A stretch of 64,000 bases of DNA from Osmia lignaria lignaria (Eukaryota > Arthropoda > Insecta > Hymenoptera > Megachilidae): the NCBI RefSeq assembly GCF_051020975.1, contig NC_135041.1, positions 3,484,256 to 3,548,255 on the forward strand, given 5' to 3'. This document shows positions 30,301 through 41,901 of this stretch, one piece after another. Every line of letters starts with the position of its first letter. Position 1 is the first letter of the stretch. The notes below the pieces were generated by a model that was given only the letters and a program-made list of their open reading frames with translations, was not told the DNA's origin and ran no database searches. The translations under genes and the position numbers were made by a program.

Positions 30301-31858
30301 ATTGGTAATAACTTCGCGAAATTGACCTTCTACAAAATGCTTTTATAATTTACTTTTGAATTCCAGCTCTAAACATTAAATATAGATAATAATTAATCGA
30401 ACACTTTTCGAAGCATACTCATGAACGAAAAAGCAATGAATGAGCTCCGTAGCCGAAGCTAATCCACTGAATTGAAATTTTACATAAAGTGTAAGTAAAA
30501 TGATAAGTACATATCTTTTGCAATCCCCCTTTTCCTGTAAAAATTGCTTTGCCTTTGCGCTAAATTGAGCATAATTGGAATATACATATAATTTTCCTTT
30601 TAAGGTTACATAAATCCAAGAAGAAAAGCAGAGTTAAATTAAAAGACGAACGATAACTACGCCTTGAATCCAAAGGGCTGAAGACAATTTCAAAGCAACC
30701 AACACGAGATCTCCATCACGTGACCACTTCAACGAAACGTGTTCTATTGTACGTTAACAAAATACCCACGAACTAACAGGCATCGTTCATCCATTTGTTA
30801 CCACGATCTCATTAATCATTTTGCCGCGGTTTAATAGTTCAACTGTTCGTTTCACGTGGCTGAGAGAGCACAAGAACCGGCGCATATCGGCCGCATATAT
30901 CGTTCACAATCCGACTCGTGTATCAATTTAACGATCCTGTCCAGGATGAAATAATTTTGTACCTCTTGGAAACGTGTTCCGCGTTTCCTTCCTTCCTTAC
31001 TTCCTGAACACGATTTCCGCGGCACGCCACGTATCGAGCAGCAATCAATAGATTACCGATAGGACCCAATGTTATTTACGAGATCGATCAGCCTAGCATT
31101 ATCATTCGTAATTGTATTTAGAAGTTATAATAATAAATCATAGATGAATTAGCTGCGCTGGTAATTAGAGCGTGGTAATTTCGGGACAGTCGATGCATTA
31201 ATAACGGCTACAATTTCGCATGACAAATTTTCCATATCGGTTAATTACTTTTCCAGACGTTGCCGAGAAAATAATTATAGAACGATCAAGATTGGAGGAT
31301 AATGACCGAAATTCGGAATGCTTGATCGATCGTCGCGGACCGGAATCTCTTGCATGCAAGTTCCTTGTACATGAATCCTCCGACATGTAGTAACCAATCA
31401 ATGCAATTACAGTTATTAGCGGATGATTACCGTCACGATTTAACGTTTCACTCCGAGTTAAAATGCAATTTCTAATTTGACTCTCTAAAATTTCAGTTCC
31501 TTCAATCTTTATATTTTCTACCATAAAGTAATAAGAGGAAACATGGAAATCTGAACTGGGGTTGTAACATGAGTCTCGTTCTTGTTTCTCATGTACGTAT
31601 GTATTGCGATCTGCTGAGAATGGAAACAAGAGCAACAATTAGTGCCCTCTAACGTCATTAGGCCGTACTAGTGTGTTCTGCATACGCACTTTATTGAGCG
31701 CAGCGAGCGAAGTTCAATTTCTCCCGAAAAATGTATTTCGTTTTCCAGAGACTCCTCTTAGACGGCTTATCCAATCTTGACCAAATTTGGCACAGCGCAC
31801 CATGATCACAATGTGATGGTTATAGGCTATTGAAATAAAAAATTGGACCAAGCATGGT
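30301..31858. other. AT-rich unassigned DNA
   Basis: A 146-codon minus-strand frame (31198-31638) has no recognisable motif and is not called. No other structure seen. Confidence 0.4.
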
Positions 31859-32606
31859 GAAATAATCGGGTAAACTTTATTTTACCGGACCCAAAATTTT
31901 GGACCTTTTTTTTGTTTAATCTATAGATTTTGATGTGTAGAATCCAAAAATGCAAGTCTCAACTTTAGGAATCCAATGCTTAAAAAGTTATGAGCGTGTA
32001 AAGTTTGACACTTTTAGTGCATTTGCTACATTACTGTGACGCCATATTGGCTTCTTGTCCAATGAACGGTGTTGCTAGCTGCAGGCAGACGTATGTGGGT
32101 GCCGACCACTTTAGCGGGTTTAGTCAAACTGTAAATTTGATACTGAGTTAATTAGATTTATATTTAGGTTAAACATTACTTTAGGGGACACCAAATTCTT
32201 TTGGGTATGCGTTTCATCACTAGCTGTATTTAAATTACTCATAAAATTGATACAGTAAAAGCAATAAGCAAATGCATGGGTTGTACCCTCTCTCTTTAAG
32301 ATAAATATAAACCTAACTAACTCAGACAGTATCAAATTTACGATTTGACTAACCCCGCCAAAGTGGTCGGCACCTGCTGCCTGCAGCTAGCGACCCCGTT
32401 CATTGGACAAGAAACCAATATGGCGTTACAGTAACGTAGCAAATGCGCTAAAAATATCAAACTTTACATGCTTATAACTTTTTAACCATTGGATTCCTAA
32501 AGTTGAGACTTGCATTTTTGGATTCTCCGCATCAAAAACTATAGATTCAAAGAAAACAAAGTTCAAAATTTTGGGTCCGGTAAAGTAAAGTTGACCCAAA
32601 TAATCA
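31859..32606. mobile_element. Palindromic element, about 305-bp arms
   Basis: The arms (31859-32167 and 32299-32606) share, inverted, TTTTACCGGACCCAAAATTT, AATGCAAGTCTCAACTTTAG and CTTGTCCAATGAACGG. The loop is 131 bp. Related in sequence order to the more diverged palindrome at 50671-51187. Non-coding. Confidence 0.85.
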
Positions 32607-33679
32607 CAAAAAAACAGATCTTCAATGAAAAAGCATTGAAAAAAAAAAACATGGCCGTCGCGGGACGGCCGACAAGAGCCAAGCTCAAGTCATAATGTTA
32701 AATAAATTAGAATTGTTTTTTAGTAATTTTATGGTACAACTGAAAATGAAAAAAAAAACGCCGCTCTGCCATACGCGAGGGCGAGATCGTCTTTTGTCGC
32801 GAACGTTCTTGTTTGTTCGTTGCTGGTAAGTTGCCGTCCAATCAAGTTCGTTGGTCTGCCTCCAGTCTCACGTATTATGTTTATTGGCCAAGGCCCATAC
32901 ATCCGCAAATCTATCGCGTGACGAACGTCGCTAAAGACAGACATTGAAACAGAATGAGATGAAGCGATTGCGAGCGACGATTCGGACGCATTGACGTAGA
33001 CGTAGATTCGGGGTTTACATTATTAAGAAAACAGGAGAGTTTTTACACTTTCCATAATGTAATTACAATAAATTTTGCGTAATAACAACTATTGTCAAGA
33101 ACGAGTATTATAAAAAATCCATTAATATCCCGAAAAAATCACATATTTATATAGTTAAGTGTATCCCCCGCGAATACGGAAATTTTACGCCTATGCAATG
33201 TGACCCCGGGATGGGATTAGGTGGAGCAAACGCACAGTCCCCTTGTCCCTCTGTCGGTTCAGTTTGCAGGTGCTTGGCAACTTACCAGCAACGAACAGTA
33301 AGTACTTACGTACGATCGACGCGAAATTTCGCTGGATGAGAGAATTAGAGGAGAGAGGGCCAAAATTCCCCTGTAGGGGAACCGTAACGTTTCTTCGAAC
33401 CGATCTTACTGCCGAGCGCGCCAAGGAGAGCTTCGCTCTAAAAATTCACGCGCAAGAAAGTTCCTAAATTTGATTACAAATCGATATCACCATTTAAGCT
33501 TTTCACTACAAATTAGCCCTTACTGAATACGAGTTGCGCTCATTATTGTGTTAGCAGCGAAGCAGACAACAGTACATACATATAGCTGAAATGTAGAAAT
33601 GTATGTTTTTGCTCGTTTAGAAGTTTTTCGAGGTAAGATTAGTCAATATTTTTCTCATACTAATGGAAACTATGATATA
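32607..33679. other. Unassigned DNA with a short distant inverted repeat
   Basis: GTTCGTTGCTGGTAAGTTGCC at 32815-32835 is exactly inverted at 33276-33296, about 440 bp apart. A GC-rich hairpin (GGCCGTCGCGGGACGGCC) lies at 32653-32670. No coding domain. Confidence 0.5.
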
Positions 33680-34330
33680 TAGCGTGATTCTCTCGCTACT
33701 CAAGACAAAACCGTGCCGCACAATGGAACCCTGCTGTTTTTGCGGGTAAAGAGACCCAGGGGCCATATCGCCGGACCCAAAACTCCTTTGTGTGTGTTTA
33801 TGGCTGAGACGAAGATAAGAAACGGAACAGCAGGGGTTCCATTGTGCGGCACAGCTTTTGTCTTGCGTAGCGAGAGAATCACCCTGTCTTAATTACAAAG
33901 ATATATTTAGATAAAAGGTTAAACTTCAAAAATGCTTTATTTAGTTACTTGGAAATATCTCACTCTGAGATTTATTAATTATTTTAAACGAAGGTAGGAA
34001 ATAAATAAGTTTTGAAATTTCACATGTACCTAATTACTATAGAAGTGAAAAAAAACTTATTTTAATTTCGAAACACATAGTCTGCAAAAAAAAATTATTT
34101 ACTTGTTATGTATTTCTTACCAGCTCAGTTCTGGTTCATATAACCATCTTACTTTCTCAAATCACGTTTTTGACAACATTAGCTTTTACCCTAAACATCT
34201 ACAGATCTACGAACAACCAGTTTCATCAATGCTATTTTTACATTTCTAATACGTCCTTCGAACAAGAAAAGTGGTGTATATTTCTACCTTCTTCCCTACT
34301 TAGCATGTTCTGCGTGAAGGTTAAGAGCTA
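33570..34330. repeat. Diverged duplicated segment, copy A
   Basis: Shares a colinear series of blocks with 40490-41345: AGATAAAAG, TTTAGTTA.TTGGAAATATC, TGAGATTT, GTTTTTGACAACATT and AAAGTGGT. Copy A holds the hairpin MITE at 33680; copy B holds a different insertion. Confidence 0.65.
33680..33888. mobile_element. Hairpin MITE, GGGTGATTCTCTCGC family, copy 2
   Basis: Close copy of 15704-15914 (shared centre CCAGGGGCCATATCG.CGGACCC). Arms contain GCCGCACAATGGAACCC and complement. The homologous position in the duplicated segment at 40.6 kb lacks it. Confidence 0.9.
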
Positions 34331-34700
34331 TTAACTAGAATTAATCCTAGCTGCCGCGATTCTTTTTAACGCAACAATTTTCTGTAGAGGATCGACAGCC
34401 AATGGCGATCCGCGGCTCGTACCCGAAAGTAGTGGCGGCACTGCCTTGGCTGAGCCGACCCTTTTCTAAGGTTGGCGCTCTGCATTCTAAGAGCGACTTT
34501 CACTCTGTTTCGACAATGTTCTGCCTACACATTATTGTATTTCTTATCCCAATAAACTCTTATCAATCTCAAGGTGTCGCCCATCTGTAGGCCTCTCCCC
34601 TACCAACATTTTCCTACACAATTTTAAATTTTGTTCCTGAACTTAAGGTCCCATAAATAAACAAATACTATTAAAGATGTACAGTTTGATTACCTAAATA
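34331..34700. other. Unassigned DNA
   Basis: No feature recognised. Confidence 0.35.
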
Positions 34701-35771
34701 AATAAAATAATTTTTAACAAAAAATACAACCGACTTGAAAATGCGCTAAAAACTGTAAAATAATTTCTATTTGATTTATACCAATACTCCACAGCTGTTA
34801 ATAAAACCTATTTGATCGTCAAATAGTATACTAAATACATTGCAATCTTTTCGGAGGCGGCGCAAAATTAAAAACTTTTCTTTTACTAGGAAGATCCGAA
34901 GTCAGGCGTCGGCAACCTATGACAAATGACCCATTTGATAAATTCAAGTAAACAATATTCAACAGGAATCAACATACCCATTGCGAATTAACTACATGTA
35001 AGTTGTACATACATACATCAGAAGTGCTGCCAACTTCTGATACAATCGTTACAATTACAAATGTTTTCTGCCGTATCTATAACGTTTCGAATTTTTTCTT
35101 ACACTTATTAATTACTAAGTTCGTCATACCGCAATCAAATCGTTATTGGTAGCATCATTTATTCGGGTATTTTTAATTTTGCGCCGTCTCCAAAAAGGTT
35201 GAAATGTATTTAGTATACTATATAACGGTCGAATAGATTTTATTAATAGCTGTGGAGTATTGGTGTAAATGAAATAGAAATTATTTTATACTTTTTAGCG
35301 CATTTTGAAATCGTTTGTATTTTCTGGTAAAAATTATTTTATTTCAAACTTTTTAGTGGAACGAGCAGTATTTGTAGAATGCCGTACGATGAATTACTGT
35401 TCTTATTGGTTAACTGTAATAACGATAGTTATCAACGATAACAAGTTCCATACATTTTTGCAAGTGAGATCATCACGGAAACATCTCCTATTAAATGTAA
35501 AAGCTTTCATCGTGATCGGTACATTCCTTGCAGAGTAACACCAAGGAATAGAGTTTTTTTCTATGACAATAGTTATTAACAATAAGAAGTTACAGAAATT
35601 TTTGCAGATGGGATCATCGAGAAAAGGTCTACGAGATGTAAAAAGTTTCATCGCAATCTGTGCATTTCTTGCAAAGTAACGCTAAAGAATAGGATTTGGT
35701 TTCGTTCCGATTGGTCCATCCATCTCGGAGTAATCGGTGAACAAACAAAGAAAAAAAATATACATATACAT
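34701..35771 (+). mobile_element. Foldback element copy 3 (best preserved)
   Basis: Head arms 34701-34874 and 35171-35345 contain AAAATACAACCGACTTGAAA and AGTATACTAAATACAT with complements. The body 35346-35700 contains two tandem units of about 138 bp (35417-35553 and 35562-35693), each ending CATT(C/T)CTTGCA.AGTAAC. The tail is CCGATTGGTCCATCCATCTC, GGAGTAATCGGTGAACA and an A-rich run, cut at about 35771 by another element, just as copy 1 is. Confidence 0.8.
35417..35693 (+). repeat. Two tandem units of about 138 bp in the foldback body
   Basis: Both units run from ATAGTTAT.AAC through TTTTTGCAG/AG.G.GATCATC to TTTCATCG..ATC and CTTGCA. Copies 1 and 2 of the family hold a single recognisable unit. 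Confidence 0.7.
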
Positions 35772-36080
35772 ATACTGGATGTCTCAGCCGATTTTGACAT
35801 CTTGATTTCCTTGGTATTGTGGCACGTAGTGAAAAATATTTCATAAGGAACTTAAATGGAGTGATCGAGTGGGGCATGTTTTGGTGTTATTAGTTTTTTC
35901 GTACGTAGACGCATCAAGGATATATGAAGGTCAACTTTGTTTTTTTAAATGGAATGGGGTACTTTTTTATGCATCAAACGATGCAGGTAGACATTCTTTA
36001 TAAAAAAGTACTATGTATGTCGAAAAGCTGGTAGTTTAAGAGATATTTCAATTTAAATAATCCTAAAATTCGTACTGACA
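35772..36080 (+). mobile_element. Element fragment, TACTGGATGTCTCAG end
   Basis: Starts ATACTGGATGTCTCAGCC at the tail of the foldback element, a decayed form of the ACAGGGTGTCC termini. Internal AAAAAAGTAC palindromic motifs around 35950-36015. The right end was not found, so the border is approximate. Confidence 0.35.
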
Positions 36081-36340
36081 TTAGCGTTTATTTACAGGTA
36101 TGGTTCAACATAACGATCATTTGCATTACAACATTTTTGAAATCGATGAAGCAAGGATGAAATAAACGCGTGTAAATTTCGAATGCAGTAAGGATGTTAA
36201 TGTACGTACTAAATAGAAAACGTAACTTAAATTTTATAAAAATTGAAGCGTATCTAATTAATTAATAATAAATGCAATGATTATAGCACAGCTGTACTAA
36301 TTATTCAAAAAGAGACAAATTGCCATTAAAAAAAAAAAGT

Positions 36341-36425
36341 TGGGAACGAATGATTTGAACCGCGTACCTTTAGATTGCGAGTCATGTGTTTAAACGCGAA
36401 GCTAACCGTTTGTATGTGTGAGTTT
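36341..36425 (-). ncRNA. tRNA-like pseudogene or SINE head
   Basis: On the minus strand: GGTTAGCTTCGCG, an anticodon-like CTCGCAA loop, then GCGGTTCAAATC (B box, 36353-36364) and an 11-base T-run (complement of the A-run at 36328-36338) as possible terminator. The T and acceptor stems do not pair, so this is not an intact tRNA. Confidence 0.4.
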
Positions 36426-36429
36426 GTCA

Positions 36430-39400
36430 TACTTCATAATATAGGGAGTAACCAATTTTAATTGTTAATACCTTTTAAACAATTAGCTGTCTGCCCCCAA
36501 AATGGGGTATAGGCGTGTTCAGCTCGACGAGCTCTACTAGGAGAAGAACCTTTTCCTATAGTTCAGGGGAGTGAGAAAGTAGTGGCTCGCGAACCGCTGT
36601 TTGACCATATCTGCCCTACAGTAATGATAGATGTGTATGAAAACTTTCGTGAAGTACTTGTAATGTTTACCACATTTTAGCCAACAATGTCTATCGTTGA
36701 TACTGAAATGAAAAGTTTCTGTACGCTTCTGTTCGACAGTACCTTTCAACGTAATTTATTTGTTAATTTTTAAAAAACTAAAACATGTTGTTCTATAATA
36801 ATTATGGTTTTATTATGTCAATGACAATTTCAACGTAATTTATTTTGTAATTTTCATCGAAATAAAAACAGTTACATATTTTATACTAATTATACGATTT
36901 AAAATATACCATGTTTCTGTGGCTATAATGAAATGTAAAAAGTTAAAATAGCGTTCTGGTAATAACACGCACTACATATGTGGTAGTAGCATGGACTATT
37001 TTATACTTCTAACAACTTTAGAAATATCTTAATAAACAATAGAAAACATTTCAATCACAATTTCAGATGTCGTGAAAAATGTTGAAAAACGAACGAAAAT
37101 GGATAAAAAAGAAGTATAGTGAATGCAGATTTTATTGTACAATAAAAATTATTCGAAGATTACTGTAATTGTAAGAGTGAAATAGGGATCCGGTGTTTCT
37201 TGCGGTAACTACATCCATATGTGTAACCTTATAACGATTGTATTCATTCGGTAAATAAAGTGTATACCTATAGAAAATCATATTGATCCATGTTACTATC
37301 CATCCTTAAGATTGACAGTTCGTTACTTTCCTTCGTAAAATTAAAAGATTTTTTATATTTATGTACGAGGTCTGCAACATAACATATTTCATATGAAATT
37401 CCCTAAAGTATTCCGTTCTATTCCGTCTTTATTTTTTTTTTTTTTACCACTCGAAGACTTTGTAGGTCAAAAGAACAAAATAAATATTCCATATTTCATA
37501 TCTGTTTTTATTGAAATATTTCAATCGAAAAAAATGTTTTTGTAACTTAAAAATTAATTTGTAAAACATGATATGCATTAAATTTCAAGATGCGAGAACA
37601 AATTGTTTTGTCATTTTGGCAGCTTCCTGCTCCTTATCCAACAATATGTTGTAAAAAAGAAAACGTCCCCTACTATACTCATGATAGGTGGGAATCCTCT
37701 TTGCTCATCGAACAGTACAAGGTCATTGTCTTTTGAAAATTGCACTAAAAGCGATGTCAGTAGGAACTATGCATCCTGAAGCACGGATACATTAAACTGG
37801 CGAACTTGCAACAGTCGTGATAAATGGCACTAGGGGCCATTCAAGCGAGTGTACTAACATTATAATGAAACTCATTTGACCAAAAACTGTCGCACTGTAT
37901 TATTAAAGTTGTTTGTAGTAGCACATTTCACATAATTATTTTTAAATTATCTCAAACTGTTCACCGTGATACTTCAAAAGAAGAAAAAAATTACAATACT
38001 TGGTAACAGTATATTTGAATATGTTTATAATTAACTCCAGTCGAACATAATTAGCCCGCATATGGCTAATATCAACAACTCGTAGCTTATGTAAAACGTT
38101 ATAAATGAGTCGAGGAACAAGTCTGTTATATAATTTGTTTACGGGAAAAGAGAAATGATTAGCTATTTAGTTTCCTTTTTCTTTCTTTTTTACGTGATAT
38201 TTTAAGATAGTCATAGTTAAAATTTTCTTTCATTTATACAGCTCGATAGTATTTTATATAATTCATTTTATAGCATTACCTGTGTTTTGTGACAGTCAAT
38301 GTGCTATGCGGACTACAACCTCGACACTACAAATTCTTAGGAGTCGTTATTGTAGAGGAAAAGGGAAGAATGTGACGTATAAGAATGAGAAAGTTACATA
38401 TTTCAGGTAAGTATAAGGGGACAAAAGCAAGAAAGTCTGAATTGTGTTCGGCTAACTTAAAGCGGGTGTATTCTCCTTCCATTTATTGAGACGAAGTGTG
38501 ATTTTATACATACTCTGATTTATTTCTTCCCTACGTATTGTTTGTCAATAAGAATGCATGGAAATCAGTTGCATCTGGCAGCACTAAGTTTTATAATTGC
38601 ATAACAATAAAGAAGTTTTAAATATTCTTTTCTCTGTGTTCTATAGTCATATATCAGCCCTAAATAAATGGGTTGGCCCGGGATCAAATTAAATGTCAAT
38701 CGAAAGACACATTTAAAACACAATGTAATACTTTGACACCTATACATGTACGACTGAAATATAATAACATTAGATGACGTTTACTAACCAAGATGTAAAA
38801 TACGTTTAGGTCGTATGCATAAAAATAAGCAAATGCTTGGAAATATGAAATACAAGGAAAAGCAAAAGATTTAGTAAATACTTAATCATTTATGTATGCA
38901 AAATCGAGTATTTGCTTAAAAAATTTCTAATGAAAGCTTTTACTTGCTTTTATGCATATGGCCCTGTTGCGTTGCAACAAGCATTTTTATATGCATCCAT
39001 AGGTTTTTCTATGTACGCTCCTGTTGGAATTTCGAAGATAAACCTACCTATACAAGCTGAATATTTCCTACCCGAGACGATCATTGTGACAAATCAGTCA
39101 AAGGACAATTTTACGAATACATATATCGTTGTAAAGTAATTTAAGTTAATTCGATAAATTGTTAGAGTACCACTTTATCATGGTTAATAAGGTCTAGGTC
39201 GTTTATTACTCTTCAGTGTATGCCAAAATTTAGCTTGTACCTGCCCGTTTTTTCTGGTACTCCAATCCATTCTCTTCATTTTCACCCCCCACGCAAAATT
39301 CTAGCTAGTTTTGACGCCTTGGCCAAAAAGCAGTTTTTAAGGAAATCAGTTGTTCAATATACACCTCCTTGTATACACATAGAATAGTTCTTTTTAAAGT

Positions 39401-39440
39401 AAAACGAAATTCAAAGATATTCGCTGTATTTCTCTTTATT
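36430..39440. other. AT-rich unassigned DNA
   Basis: Only short motif-free frames. The 75-codon plus-strand frame at 38912-39139 has no recognisable domain. No repeats seen beyond homopolymers. Confidence 0.4.
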
Positions 39441-39444
39441 TTTA

Positions 39445-40440
39445 CACCACTGTTGGAAGCGTTTAGTGGAGGGGAGAGGGTTTCGTCTCCCCGGACATCT
39501 TGAGTTCGGGCCGGGGACCGCTAGATGGCGGCGAGAGATCAGTTTCTCGCAAGCGCTCGACTGGCACGCCGTTCGAATGTACATACGAATGTGCGGTACG
39601 ATAAGTGTCTGGGGCAGGGATCGTCTGTTGTCAGCCCCACAATGACGAGTCTGACAGACGATCCCGAGACGAAAAAAATGCCTTTTCCTTCTCCTCTACA
39701 CCCACCCACAAACATTCGAGTAATATTAAGTTTTATCATTTGAAGCGTACGAATACTATCGTTTAATTACACATATTCGCGCGCATTGAACAGACCCCCC
39801 ACTGTGCATAGGTGCAAAACAAAGGTATTATACCACCGATTTTTCTTTTGTCTAAATATCTGCGATTATTTGGGAACAGATTGTTCGATCATTGTCTCAA
39901 TTACTATGACATTAGGTAACTGATTGTGAACAGGAGTCAAAAGCACTGATTGTAAATAGTGTCAGAAACTTGCTTTCTTATATTAAAAATGAGAATCTTA
40001 TGGTATTGTTTCAATCAAGAAAGACAAATTACGAATTACGAATTAAAAATTATGTGTAGGCAGGTTTTGGATATGCTCTTTGGATGTTCTAATAACATAG
40101 GAAAAAAGGTGGGAATATAAGCAGCTAGAGGAAGAGAGAGGTGTGTTCGTCTCTCTGGACACATTAAGTTCAGGCCGGCGCGCCGCCAGGTGTCTACGAG
40201 ACTGGTGTTTGTTTTTCACTGACGGTCAACCGGTATGCGATTCATATTAAATGTAAATTTCCAAAAGCTGCTATCGTAAATTGTAGGCGTTTGAGGTAAC
40301 AATAATGTGTCATCAGCTTCACTGACGAGTCTAATACCCAATCCCTTGACGAGAAACGTCTTTCTTTTATTTGAGGAATATGGACCAAAGAACTTTTTCC
40401 CCTTCCCCCTTATTTACCAGATAATTGTTTGTGAGTTTTC
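39445..40440 (+). repeat. Two-copy tandem duplication, diverged
   Basis: About 39460-39720 and 40120-40430 share in order GAGAGGGTTTCGTCTC or GAGAGGTGTGTTCGTCTC, GGACA..TTGAGTTC.GGCCGG, TGACGAGTCT, GACGA.A...T and CTTTTCC. Unit length is about 660 bp. GC-rich cores in AT-rich surroundings. No coding domain. Confidence 0.55.
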
Positions 40441-40489
40441 GAAAACTGAAATGCAAACAATTAGTGTCTTCTAGACCCCACCGGTAAAG

Positions 40490-41345
40490 TTGGTATGATT
40501 TTGCATGTTTGCTTCAATTAAAATGTAAAATTGTCTGTTTTTATCCATCTGAAAAGTTATTCAAGGTAAAATTAGTCAACGATATCTTTTTCATATTAAT
40601 TGATAAATGTAATATGTCAATAATAGAGGTATAATTAGATAAAAGAGTGAACTTCAAAATACTTTGTTTAGTTATTTGGAAATATCTTTCTCGTTCTGAG
40701 ATTTTTAAATTATTTTAAAAGAAGGCGGGAGTACTGCCATTTTTAAGTCAAATTTATCTTAAATTTCAGTAATCGATTATTTATTTCTTATTAGTTCTGG
40801 TTTTCAAATTTTTTAATTTCTGGTGCCTAAATAATTTTAAAATTTCATATGTAATTACTTTTATTTTGCAATGCCGGAGGGGAAATACTGGGTTGGCCCT
40901 GTCACACTATTCGGATAGGAGGCGCCCGGGCAGTGTGGGACTCGTACCACCCCCGCAAAAAAATTCGGGGTGGCACCCTACCCACTAAAACCCGTCTCCC
41001 ATGTGGGCCGCCGGTACCCTTACAACCTTTGGGGTTATCCGAGGAATACCGGCGTATTCATATGTAATTACTACAGAAGTGAAAAAGAACTTTTTCTAAT
41101 TTTAAAATACAAAACCTTTGAAAAGTAATATTACCACCCCACTTTCTCAAACTACGTTTTTGACAACATTTCGTAAAAATCGTACAGCTTTAAATTAAGC
41201 AGCTACTGATACATTATTTTAGGTCTATAAGTTATCATTTTCATCTTTCGACAATGGGATTTTTACATTTTTTATGTTTTCTTCCAAACAAAAAAAGTGG
41301 TCCATATTCCCACTTTCTTTTCTACATCTTCTTTCCTGCTTTTTT
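40490..41345. repeat. Diverged duplicated segment, copy B
   Basis: Colinear with 33570-34330 and interrupted by a GC-rich insertion at 40860-41056. Confidence 0.65.
40860..41056. mobile_element. GC-rich retroposon-like insertion with 16-bp TSD
   Basis: About 197 bp of GC-rich sequence (ATGCCGGAGGGGAAAT through GAGGAATACCGGCGTA) is flanked by identical TTCATATGTAATTACT at 40844-40859 and 41057-41072. A target duplication of this length is typical of LINE-mediated insertion. Copy A of the surrounding segment (about 34018-34040) has a single ATTTCACATGTACCTAATTACTA-like site without insertion, split here only by small changes. Source family not recognised. Confidence 0.75.
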
Positions 41346-41474
41346 TTTTTTTACAATTCTATTGCATATTTCAATTTAAGGTGGTTTACAATACAGTGTT
41401 TTAAGCAGTTCTTTTCTTTTCCAGTCAATTTTTAAATTCCTTTTATTATATTATCATTCGTTTCTGATTTTATA

Positions 41475-41901
41475 TGCAGGGTGTTTCGTAAGAAGTAGGA
41501 CCCACTTCAGGAGTGAACAAAGGATATATAACAATGTAAAAAGTTTATGTAAACAGTTGTTCTATTTGATCTTGTTTTAAAGTTATAACCAGTTTTGTGT
41601 TTCAATAATCTGCAAGAACGCTCACCTTTATAAAAGGTGCTCGAAATGGCCACCTTCGATCTGGTTGCAAGTTTGCAGCCAATCCTATCAAATATCACAA
41701 TTTTTTAAGAATTCCAGGTATACGTCAAACCTGTTCACAGTTTTATGTACATGCACGGAGTATAACACTGTTAAGGAGTTGCGGATTATTGACACAAAAG
41801 TGGTTATAACTTTGAAACAAGGTCAAATAGGACGGTGTATAGGAATTTTTTTCATTGTTTTTGTATTCCCTGTCCACTCTTGAAGTAGGAAACACGGTGC
41901 A
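41475..41901. mobile_element. MITE, TGCAGGGTGTTTC termini, 427 bp
   Basis: Left TGCAGGGTGTTTCG and the reverse complement of the right end, TGCACCGTGTTTCC, start inverted arms. The arms also share GTTCTATTTGATCTTG or GTCCTATTTGACCTTG, then AAAGTTATAACCA. Non-coding. Confidence 0.8.

Noticed and set aside
31198..31638. 146-codon minus-strand frame
   Set aside because: No family motif or supporting context; may be chance.
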